Source: Watersipora subatra (taxonomy: Eukaryota > Bryozoa > Gymnolaemata > Cheilostomatida > Watersiporidae). Taken from it: 64,000 nt of DNA. Positions within the stretch are counted from its first letter, which is position 1; the number at the start of each line of letters is the position of its first letter. The notes beneath the pieces were generated by a model, which did no database searches, was not told the DNA's origin, and worked only from the letters and a program-made list of their open reading frames with translations. Location of the stretch: assembly GCF_963576615.1 (NCBI RefSeq), contig NC_088716.1:56367415-56431414 (forward strand), given 5' to 3'. The position numbers and the translations under genes were made by a program. Shown piece after piece: positions 1 to 21,700 of the stretch.

Positions 1-534
1 ATGTAGGATAGACTATGGGTTTCCGAAACAAACTGTTAGTTGAAAGCATTCAAACGCTCTGGGATGCTTATGTGAAGAAATCTAATGTGATTGCGCATGT
101 ACACAGCATAGTAAGAATCATGCTATGGCAGACAAATGTAGCAAAATGTCCACTGTTTGACAATTTATGGCAAAAATCTAGGATATTTTTCAGCTATTGT
201 GTGATCAACTAACTCGATTAGGCTTTAGATTAACGAAAAAAAGGCATTGTCAACACCTGAGTGTTGATACTGCCTATAATGACCTTTGACATCATTGAAG
301 CAAACGTCTAATGACACTATTTCAATTCTGCCTATGTTTGAATATTCATGCTGTGTAGGCATTCATTGTAGCCTTTTTTTACTTAATTTAGTTCAAATGG
401 TAATTTAGTTCTTAATGGTAGTATTCTCAGACAAAGAAATGTTCAAAAAAACATGGATAGACTGAAAAAAAATGCTTCAAATAAAATGCTATTTCACTAA
501 AAAGATTTTACTAAGGTCTAAGATGATAAATATA
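1..534. other. AT-rich intergenic stretch
   Basis: No open frame with coding character or recognisable repeat was found here. The only sizeable frame, near position 15, shows no known motif. Confidence 0.4.
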
Positions 535-1286
535 CAGTTATACCTTGACATACAAACTTAATGTGTTTTGGGACTGAGCTCGTATGTCAACTCACTCATG
601 TCTGAAGGCACCATTTCCTATATAGAATAACTGCATACAAGTTAATCCATTACCATACTATGAAAAAACACATCAAACAGGATATCACGGTGGAAAACGG
701 TTTTTTAATTGTTGTAATTCAGTACCTACGCTAACAAAGTAACAAATACCTATTTAGTCGTTAAAACCTGGAATAAAATTTAACATGAACATGTACCCTA
801 CTGTCAACTTGTTTTTACGCCACTACAAATGTAGTGGCTAACGGCTGTCTGAGAGAGACTTGACGGCAATGCGTTCGGTACACAACCTTTGTGACCCCAC
901 GTAATAAAAACGTTGAAATTAACCTAAATGAGTTTAGCTTACTAAACACACACTTGAAGTGAAGTTTTAATCTTTTACTAAGCGTACTTTAATTTTGTCG
1001 CCTTAACTTTTTATTATCTGTTTCCGGTTTGGCGCTTTTTGCTTCGCATTCTCTAAAACTTTTAGTCAACCCTTTGAAAACCTTTTTCCTACTAATCTGA
1101 AAAGAAAGACCAAGCGATGTTGCTCTGAAAAGTGGCCTTTCGCAAACTACTGCAAAACCTTTCGCCATATAGTGGCCGTCAAGAATTGGCTCGTATCTCA
1201 AAGATTACTCATATATCAAGGAAGAAATTTTACTCATAACTCAATTGTCTCGTATGTTAGGGCTTTCATATGTCAAGGTATTACTG
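535..1286. mobile_element. Mariner-like MITE with TA target duplication
   Basis: The two ends are imperfect inverted repeats. The left end begins CAGTTATACCTTGACATAC, and the reverse complement of the right end begins CAGTAATACCTTGACATAT. Each end abuts a TA dinucleotide (533-534 and 1287-1288), the target duplication expected for Tc1/mariner insertion. The 752-bp interior has no transposase-like frame, so this is a non-autonomous copy. Family assignment rests only on the TA and the terminal repeats. Confidence 0.5.
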
Positions 1287-1692
1287 TATTGCTTAGGTGA
1301 AACTACACAGTTATAAATGTAAGTTAATGACTCCATTTATTTCTGTCGGTGGTCGCACCTGCTGGTTCAACAACGATTATCTGTCTTTAAAGTTACACTC
1401 AATTTGCTCTGCTCCACTTATATATTAGTTTTGCTGCAGCAGTAAGAACCTCTTAAATTTGTTAAAATGCATTCATATTGTTGTATAGCACAACCATCAG
1501 TGGAAAAGAATTATTATACTGTTTGAAAATAACAATTTGACATTGATGAATCAAACAAAGTATATATCATAAATTGTTATTAAATTACATAAATTATCAT
1601 GGTTTAACAAACGTTGTTCCCAATTCAGTGGTTCCAGCAGTATTTGTGCAATATCTGCCATGTTAATTTTGGGTGTTTGGCAGAGTGTTAAA

Positions 1693-2207
1693 CGGGGAAA
1701 CAGTCCCAACATCGACAAGTCCGAACCTAGACAAGTCCCAATCTCGACAGAGGTTGGTCCGAATCTAGACAAAGGTTGGTCCGAACATCGACAAAGGCGG
1801 ATGCAGTTTTACAATAATTTAATTTTCAACAAATAATAAATGTCTTTTTGCAGATCTATCCTCACTTCAAAAGATAAAAATCAAAGCTACTCACTGAAGT
1901 TTAGATTTCAAATAAAACATTTTGCTAGCATAACAGTCAACCATATTTATGATTGTTACTTGTTTTAGCATTCGTTCTATATTTAGGTTGGGTAAAATAT
2001 TGTTAGGCCTACATAAGCTGGGGAGTGCTGCATCAAATGGATCACAAGATATTTTTGCGCAAATAATTTTTTTTACATATAAATCGCTTATTTACTATGA
2101 AAATAGTAGATGGTAAAATAGTAAAACTGCTGTCGAGATTGGGCCAACCGTTGTCGATATACAAACTCGTCGAGTTTCAAACCAGTCGAGGTTCGGACTA
2201 TAAACCG
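1693..2207. mobile_element. Foldback-type element with repeated GTCCGAACATCGACAA motifs
   Basis: The left arm (about 1693-1800) repeats variants of GTCC(G/C)AACATCGACAA several times. The right arm (about 2125-2207) carries the same motif family in reverse orientation, for example CTGTCGAGATTGGG near 2130 against CCCAATCTCGACAG near 1738. TTAAA lies directly outside both ends (1688-1692 and 2208-2212) and may be a target duplication. The roughly 320-bp centre is AT-rich and non-coding. The arms are clear; the exact ends are less certain. Confidence 0.45.
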
Positions 2208-2839
2208 TTAAACGTTGTTGTTGTTTTTGGTCATTACTTTGAAGTTATTTTTAATAAAACTCAATCAATTCGTATTGTGTATGTTTTTTTCTGTTCGTTA
2301 ATTCTTTTAACATATCATGCAATGAGTATCATGGTAGATGATAGAACCCAGCTACAGTTTTATAGTCAGGTTACTGAAATATATGTTTATGTCCAACAAT
2401 GTAGCAACATGATTAACTAACTATAATGAGGAAAGTTATCCAGTTTAGCAGTAAATGGTTCATGGTTATGCACATAATGAGCTGACATTGATTCGTTCAG
2501 TATTTTACAATACTTTTGTTAACAGTCTAAATACTCAATTTGTCAGATGTAACATACCCTGATTGAACATCCACTGTCATTATGTTATACACGCCTATTC
2601 TGCCGCAACTTGAAGCCTTAACAATTTTCAAGCAATTGATTATATGCTATAGTATGATCAGATGATCTTTATATTGCGTGGGTAGATCATATTCTGCTTA
2701 GTTTTGTTGACTGACTTGACCTTGACCTAATTGTTTCTCATTGTATACATTTAATGTTCATTCTTTTTATTTAAAAATGAATCGCTAACTATTTGAGAAT
2801 TATAGTAGTATTCTAGGTAGAAAGTCCATCGTTTTTCAG
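2208..2839 (+). other. Upstream region of the katanin gene
   Basis: There is no coding sequence. A splice acceptor (TTTTTCAG ending at 2839) lies 14 bases before the katanin start codon. The 5' UTR is therefore probably split, with a non-coding first exon farther upstream that I could not locate. Confidence 0.4.
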
Positions 2840-2853
2840 CTGCTGTTCCAAAG

Positions 2854-13974
<11,121 letters not shown>

Positions 13975-13989
13975 ATAGCCTATCACAGT

Positions 13990-14370
13990 GCTTGGTTTAT
14001 CATGTTGACTGCTAATGAGCCTATCACAGTGCTTGGTTTATTATGTTGACTGCTAATTAGCCTATTAGAGTGCTTAGTTTATCATGTTGACTGCTATCGG
14101 TTTTCTTCTTTCAATCGTTTGCTTGTCCTTTGTGAGTTTCGGTTTTTGAATTTTTACTAACAGGTGTGTTCTTCCATCTTATGTTTTAGTGTTCTAATAT
14201 TCAATATCGCTTCTTCATAGTTGTATCATGCATGCCATGCACCTGAAATCTATTTTAACCTTTGGATAGTTTCTTGGAACTGCACAAGTTTTTTTGAGCA
14301 ACTTTGTTAAAGTTATACTGTTGTGTCTATCATTGTTCATGCTTATTCTGGCCGTCATACTTATGCATGC
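13990..14370 (+). other. Katanin 3' UTR
   Basis: Non-coding. It begins with three near-identical ~50-bp tandem copies of GCCTATCACAGTGCTTGGTT (about 13978-14098), then unique AT-rich sequence to the poly(A) signal. Confidence 0.5.
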
Positions 14371-14376
14371 AATAAA
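14371..14376 (+). terminator. Katanin polyadenylation signal
   Basis: AATAAA lies about 400 nt after the katanin stop codon and is the first canonical signal downstream of it. Confidence 0.5.
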
Positions 14377-14677
14377 ACTATGGTGATTTCAATATCTTTC
14401 GGCTATATATAGTCTTTGTTTTAAGAATTACTACCTAAAAATCTGATGAGACTATTTGAGAGCCGTTGTATTGCGACCTTTGGTATATTTTGCAAGAGAA
14501 TTACTGAGATTTTGAATAACATCATAAGGAACAAAAATCAAATGTGACTCGATTATAACCGGTAGATTTGTCTTTAGAGCTTGTAACTTTAGAGCTGACC
14601 ATCAGCGCGTATGCACTGTCTCTCCTCTGCCATCTGAGTATACTACAATGTATAAAGTATCGTTTAGAGGCAGTGTT

Positions 14678-14683
14678 TTTATT
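14678..14683 (-). terminator. Polyadenylation signal of the peptide-precursor gene
   Basis: Reverse-strand AATAAA lies 50 nt downstream of the TAG at 14733-14735. It supports the assembled four-exon gene. Confidence 0.55.
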
Positions 14684-14732
14684 CTGAGAGGAAATCACGA
14701 CGACAAATAAGGTTTGACACAATCTAAGAAAA

Positions 14733-17027
14733 CTAAATATTAAAATGGAAATATAGCCCAAGGATTTGCTGACTGAAAAGAATTTTGCTGCTTGTTAGGG
14801 TGTTCGCTAAAGTCCTTTCTATCCGCGTATTTAACATGTTTGAGCTGTCCTACAATTCCTAAATACAGGTAGTGAGAGGATGGTGATGATATACCTTATT
14901 AAGTCGGTCAAGGTGTACTTTTATGATGTTCACCAAGTCTGAACACATTTCTTCTTCAAGGCTCAATATTTTGGTGGCAGTGGCTGACTTGGAAGCCCTC
15001 TTGCCCCATCCAAGCTACAAAATTCACCAGAGAACTTGGTTGAGGTTTAGTTCTTAAAATTTCAGCAAGGTCAAGGATGTAAGTTCATGTTGATGGTTAC
15101 TATTTAGCATGAATCGTTTAATGAGTGTGTTAGTGTTGTGAATCTAAAAATTGCCGGAGCAGGTACATGATTATGAAGTGATGGTTATTGTTCTATTGAT
15201 GTATCTAACAGTGTTACAAATTTTCTAAAACCGTGTCGAGTCTGTGTTTTTATTACCTGCATCTCTGAGTCACCACTTCTTTTCCCCCAACCAAACATGT
15301 TAAGCCAGCTTCTATCGTTGGTTTCGCTTTCTGGGTCTATTTGGTTCATCTCCCCACATCCTTGACCATCCTCAGTGCACTCTTCATTTTCATCTCTTTT
15401 GTGTTCCTCGTATGTCCGCTGCCCTGGCTGGTGATCTCTTTCTTCAGTTCCTGACAGCTGCCTCTGCACGTCTTTCCACAAAGCAACATTTCTGGCTGAC
15501 ACGCAGCTGAGCTGTAAAAGGGTTGGCATGTCGTGATTATTCTGTCTATGGTATATATGGTGTGCCAATTCAAGCATATTCTCTCGTAGTACATTTTAAC
15601 CATTTTAACCTCATCACCCTTCTGACAATATTAACTCAAAGCAAATACCGTATTAGCAAAAAGCAAACCAACGATGGCTAAAAATTCATAAGCTTCTGCA
15701 ATAATTTTACTATTTTAAATCAAATATGAGTCAAACTTGGTTTTTCATACATTTCCACTCTCTAATTCGTCATTTACAATACTTCAATGCCCCTGAACAA
15801 GGTTTGGTGTCCAAGGTTATAGTTGGTAATCTTACAATATAGTTTCATCACTTTTTTAAGGAGTTAAACTTATTTATTCATATATATTAACTAAATATTT
15901 ATACATAGAGCGCATGTTTGAATATAACAGTGTAAGTTTTTTCTGTCCGCTTGCTCTTGAACTTCTACAGTTATGGAGATAGATTCCTATAACCCTATAT
16001 ATTCTAAAACTACTTGGCTCAAAGCACTTTGCGAAGTTCATTTCATTTCCAATTATTTAAAATGTTAATAATTAATTAATCAGCATCAGAAATCAAGGAA
16101 GACAAACTCGAGGCATATTAAGGGTTATTCGTCACATTTTTTCTTGCTTTCATACACCAAATATAAGTATTATTTTAATATGATAAAGTTTTAGTAGGAA
16201 TTTGTCAAAACAAAGTAGTATGGTTGTACGGCAGATCTAAGTTATATATCAGATTATAAGTTAACTATATTCAACTAGCTACTGAAAGCAAAATAACATC
16301 GATAGAAATTTTGTAAACTGTAGATATATTTTAGGTAGTTTTAACCTAGCCATATTATCTAGTAGAGAGAACTGACCAAGCTGTGTAAATTATATATCAC
16401 TCAGCCTGTATTTTATATCACTAAACACTAAATACTCAGCTTAACTAAAGCCTACAAAGTCGTAAGTAGGATACTTTTCTCCATAGACTTTGTTGTGATT
16501 TAATATGTAATAATTGTAATAATCTCTTTGAAGTTCAAGTTCATTTATAACTGAGCCTTTTTTTACCAATATCATCATTCTAATACAAAGTAGTTCTCAT
16601 ACTTTTATTGCAAGCTAATAGCTTTTGCAAAATAAAACATGTCAATAGATAATATTAACTGAATCACAAAACGGAGCTAAAGCTCGTATCCCTCCAAGGT
16701 TATGTTTATTTTTGCTTATTTATGAGTTTTCAACCAAATATACATTTTTTGTTCTGTTACGTACAAATTATGAAGAAAATGCAAATATGATTTTTCTAAC
16801 ACATTAAATAAAAAATAATTGTGTCTTCCATTATCACTTAAAGGTTATCAGTTTTTCAATGTTTTCAAAATAAAAATGCAAATACGAGTTATTTAACTTT
16901 TAACATAGTAAACATAGCTTATGATATCATTCATTCATTCACACATCAGAACTATCAAGCAGCAGTTTTACTGATTATCTCCACTTACCATCACCACAAA
17001 GCAACAGAGAAGAATTCGGCGATCCAT
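14733..17027 (-). CDS. Candidate secreted neuropeptide precursor with two GW-amide sites
   Basis: Minus-strand gene built from four exons, all joining in phase 0: 17027-16989 (13 codons), 15511-15257 (85), 15014-14895 (40) and 14849-14733 (38 plus TAG), giving 176 residues. Exon 1 joined to exon 2 gives a classic signal peptide, MDRRILLCCFVVMLSCVSA. Downstream is an acidic spacer with an HKR site, then SWLNMFGW-GKR and SGDSEMQLGW-GKR. Gly-Lys-Arg after Trp is the standard signal for prohormone convertase cleavage and C-terminal amidation, predicting two peptides ending in Gly-Trp-amide. The tail contains an amphipathic stretch and one Cys. W-x5-W-amide in the first peptide recalls myoinhibitory/allatostatin-B peptides, while GW-amide recalls the APGWamide family; I cannot assign either. 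Every splice site is GT-AG, and a poly(A) signal lies 50 nt after the stop. Confidence 0.65.
15512..16988 (-). other. First intron of the peptide-precursor gene
   Basis: AT-rich, about 1.5 kb. I see no coding exon or recognisable repeat apart from short AT runs. Confidence 0.4.
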
Positions 17028-18745
17028 TATTTGACTGATAGGTATATTCTAATTGTACGTTTGGCACAAATGAAATGATGTCTTACATACCTATTTTGCT
17101 TGTTATATACCTTTGCAGATAGCCTAAAATCCTAACCTCATGCTCGTGGGCGATCAGTATCATGGGTAGTGATGAAATTTATTGAACTTGTGCTCAATAG
17201 GAAACAAGAAACTGGGAGGTGTTTCTCACAGCAGCTCTTAATAGGATCAATATACAATTAGAGGTCGCTAATATCAATTACTTTGTTTGTACATCAACTA
17301 AATATAGACCTGGCTATTTATGTGATCATTCTTCACTCATTTATTGATGCCTCTGTTAAGAAAAGTATTGATGCAACAGCTGCATGCACCAAAACTTCAC
17401 AAATGCATAGTGGAATTGCATTACGTTTATGCAAGATCCTGTTCCTATCTGTGAAAATAACTGGGATTTTGTCAATCGTGACATCAGAACTAAAAAAACT
17501 GGTATACTCGTTTCCATAGGCTCATGGCACCATATTGAAACAAACCCCAACAGTTGTTGTCAAACAAGCAGAAACGGTCGCAAATTAGATTCATTAGCCC
17601 TGCAATAGTTCATTTGAGAATTGCTGATTGGGGTCACGTAATTTCCAGAAAGCTCTGTGAAAAACCTTGTTGCAGTGTATCAACAAGTTTCTAGGGAAAT
17701 GAGCTTAGAATGTATTTGGTTGACATGTGGAGTGTAGCCAAAAATTCATGTGCTGACAACTGCAACTGTTATATCAATTCTAAAGCAGTCGATGTAGGTA
17801 TTCCTTCCTGATCTATGCTAAATTTAGGCATTTTCAGATCCCTGATTTTTGTGCATTCTCATGAGATCTTTGACTACTTCCGAATGAAGACAATACTTGT
17901 ACTAAAATAGAATTTCATAAACCGAACTTAGTTACTTTTATTTTCTTACTTCCTGTCAGTTATATTTGCTCAGAATATAAAGGCCGAACACTACACTATA
18001 TTTAAAACTGCATTTGTGCTTAATGTGTACGAAATTAAAATATTGACAAAATTGTTGTGTTGGCGGTGTGGCTAAGGTACGTGCGCTTCTATGTCACTCT
18101 GCCAAGTATTTGCAGCTTTCTTGCTGGCATTTACGGGATTCTCCAAAAACGTGCGAAAGAATATCTTCAATAATAACTGTCACATCTATTTACCTGAGTC
18201 ATTGGCATAACCTGTATCTGTTAATTTTCCACCACTTAAGGTTTCTGGTTCTTCACTGGTTGGTGCTCAAATTCTTGGTGACCGGGGAAGCTGCTAGAGA
18301 ATTGTTGTATTTCTCTGTATGTCACTGCCATCTAAGGCTACATAAAATCAAATGTTTCATCCACACACCTTCCTAGAAGTTAAGGTCACTGCTCGATGCA
18401 TGAAGCACACGTATCCAACGGATGAGCGACGCCGACATTGCAAGAATATAAATCATCTCGCCGCTGCGTAACCAATTGAACCCACTATCATCATTACGCA
18501 TTCTTTATCAAAAAGCTTCTCCGAAATGCTTTAGGGAGGTGCAGCCATGCGTGATAGCTCGTCGACTGGCTCCACACACTAATCAAAAGTCGTGGCCCTG
18601 TTGAACTTGCCACCGGCAGTGTTAGCGAAGTAGTATGCTGGACAGAGGAGAGCTACCAATACATTGAGCAGCAACATCTGTGTCAGTGTGTTTCCAAACT
18701 GAGCTTTGCTCACAAAAGACAATTGTTAGACAAAATACAGACAGG
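17028..18745. promoter_or_regulatory. Divergent intergenic region between peptide and calexcitin genes
   Basis: The region separates the start codons of a minus-strand gene (17027) and a plus-strand gene (18746), so it must contain both promoters unless further 5' exons exist. A GC-richer block with CpGs occurs at about 18370-18640. No TATA box or other core element could be assigned confidently. Confidence 0.35.
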
Positions 18746-21700
18746 ATGTCAGTGACAAATGGTGGACAGAGATTTGACACAGAGCACTTGGCGACTCAAG
18801 CTATAAAGGTAGGTTTTCGCAATGAGTGTAAATCAATGTTTGTGTAAAGCTATATGCTGCAGTAATTCGTATAGTTGTATGTTCCCGGAGAACCTCTAAG
18901 AACTCGTATCTGTATGTAATCTGGTCATTTGATAAAAAACTACACCTTTTGTGTAACAGGTTAAACTCTCTAGAGCAACAAGTCTAAAATTTCTTTCTAT
19001 TTGAATGGCTTTCGAGCATCACTATCCAAATGCTCTGGCCTCTTGCTTTGATAGACAATTTGGCAGAAAGGTAATCTTGCTCGAACCATAATACCAATAT
19101 CTTCTCAAATTGTTCACTAGCAAATATGAAATCATTAGTTGCAGATCAACAGACAGTTTAATTTTATTTCCTAAATGATTTTGCTTTTGTTTGCTATTTG
19201 TTTGGTCCTAATCAGCTCTCGGGTTTACTTCGAAAATCTTTTTGGACCTTTTAAGTTCTAGCTTTGTTGAATCTGCCCATAGACTTAACTTTGCCTAGAC
19301 TTCTGAACCTAAACATATACTATATTTACCACATTAATAATGTCCCAAGCTAACCAATTTACTTATTTTACAGTTGTTCAGCAAGAGATATGGTAAAGCA
19401 TTCGACACCCATATAGATGTAAGGAGGTCTGGTCTAGTCAAAAAAGAAGACTACATTAACTTCTGTACCAGACAATTTGAAGACGAACAAAGAAAGAAGG
19501 TGAGCTAGCCCATTGCTGTGTTTTTAGCATTTCCTGTATCAACTTTTCTTCCCTTTTCTAATTTCACACGCGTCTCTTTCCTTTCCAATGATTATACTGT
19601 TCCTTTACGGACTGTCTATATGCTGGAGACATATTTTTAAAATTTCTAAAGGTTCATTTGTAAACAATAGACTTCACAACTTGTCTATGTATTTCAGCTC
19701 TCTCGCCTTTTCTTCTAAGCAAGATTCTGTGTTCCTTTCTAGATAATGCATCTGTTGCATTCATTCGCGCTTACTCTTATTATTATTGCTGTTCTTACTC
19801 TTATTATTATTGCTGTTCTTTCGCTCAGTTGATGTTTTGTTCGTCTGTTTAGTGTTTTAGACCTTGAGCTAGAACAACTAGTCTGGAAGGTTCAACACTT
19901 TTCTCTGAACCCTCACATTATTATTATTATTATTATTATTACTATTAATATTATTATTAGAATTACTTTTAATATCTGAATGCAGTTGGCTGACAATAAT
20001 AATATTATTTGTAATATTGTTATTATTATCGGTCAACTGCATTCATTGTAGTATCATTATAGCAATAATAATATCATTATAACAATAATGATATTATAGC
20101 AATAATGATATCATTATTATCGCCATGGATGTCCTGTTTCAAACAAAACGGATTTGTTCCTTATCACAGAGTTTCTACTAAATACCCAAAGTTTGCATCA
20201 TCATGCTTCCCTTGTGCTATCTTTTAATCCTCACAAACTAGTGTTATTATAGTTTTAATTCAGTTTTATTACAAATACTATTATTGTTAGACAGTCGTCT
20301 GTATTCCCTTCACCTTGGAAAACTCAAGTGTGTAAAGGCCAGAGGGCTAACAGCTGGCCCCGCTGATTGTGCACTCAGTTTGCTCACGTAATGCTAGCTC
20401 AGCACGCATGTTTCAGTTGACATTATGTGAAATGCCATATCCAGTAGCAGCCACCAGCTGTTGCTGTCAGCAGTATTTGTGATCTACTTGCTGGTAAAAC
20501 AGTATATAGACTTCATCTTAAAATTAGTGAAACATGTTTACAAAAGTGTCCTCAGAAGTTGCATCCGTTCCACACTGGTGACAAGCAACCATGGACAATA
20601 ACATTGTCTCTGTATAACAGAACATAAGATGCTTGTGTTGGGCATCAAAGACTCCATTGGAGACAGTTTGTAAATAAACATTATAAAATCCCCAAAAATG
20701 TGGCTTTTAACATTTTTACAACAATAACCTCCTTACACAACTGTAAAATACTGTAAAAGCGTTTTAGATTGCGTGGTTACGTAATTCGTTAAAATAAACA
20801 GACAGAGATTGGTCTCTTGGTAAATATCAACATTTTAGACCATAGATAAATTTGTTTAATTTCTGCCGTGTTATCTTTTATATTCTATTGGTTATAATTT
20901 CATTTCAAACAGAAATGTTTTCCAAACTAGCTTATTGGTAAATCAATAATAATCCCTTGAATACATAATGCTATATATTTTTAATATTACAACGAATAAA
21001 AGATTTGTTGTGATTTCATACTTAAAAATGCTTGCATGTTTTCAACTATTATATATAATATATGTTACATTATATATTATATATATTATTACTTTTACAA
21101 ACATCCAGAATAAGAAAGCTGTAGTCTCGCTCTTATACCCCTGTCCCGAGTTACCCATGTTATGTTTTCAGACACTACGATATTCTCTACTCAAAATAAT
21201 ACTTTTCATAAAGAAAATATGATTTTTGAGAATCAGGTCATCATTTTTGCAATGAAACATTTCTTCTATGATTTCATTTCGCCTCTATGTGTTCCAACTA
21301 GTTGCCAGTCAAAAAATACACAAGAGTAAAACTCATGCCTGTAGCCAATCATATGTAACTTCTAACCTATAGGTTAAAGGGTTAAAGATTTCTTCTTTAG
21401 CAACAATGAAAGATAATATATCAGGTAAAAATGATTTAAACATTGTAAACGAGGTCATGAATAACGAATTACAAAAACAGATTAAACATTCAATCTATTT
21501 GTTATTCCGTGTAGTTCAGGTCACTCCATGTTTTTGCCAACTAGTATTTATGCATTTTCTAGTGAATAGATGGCATTCTTTATCCAGTGCACTGGTCATA
21601 GTTGCATTTGTGTTAACACCCAATATTAGCGCTACCTCGGTCAGCTGTTACATATCGTCATGCAAACAGTAGAGCAGATAATGATAGCTTTGTGGTAGCC

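Noticed and set aside
18066..18376. 102-codon plus-strand frame
   Set aside because: No motif and no splice link to the calexcitin-like gene. It may be chance in the intergenic region.
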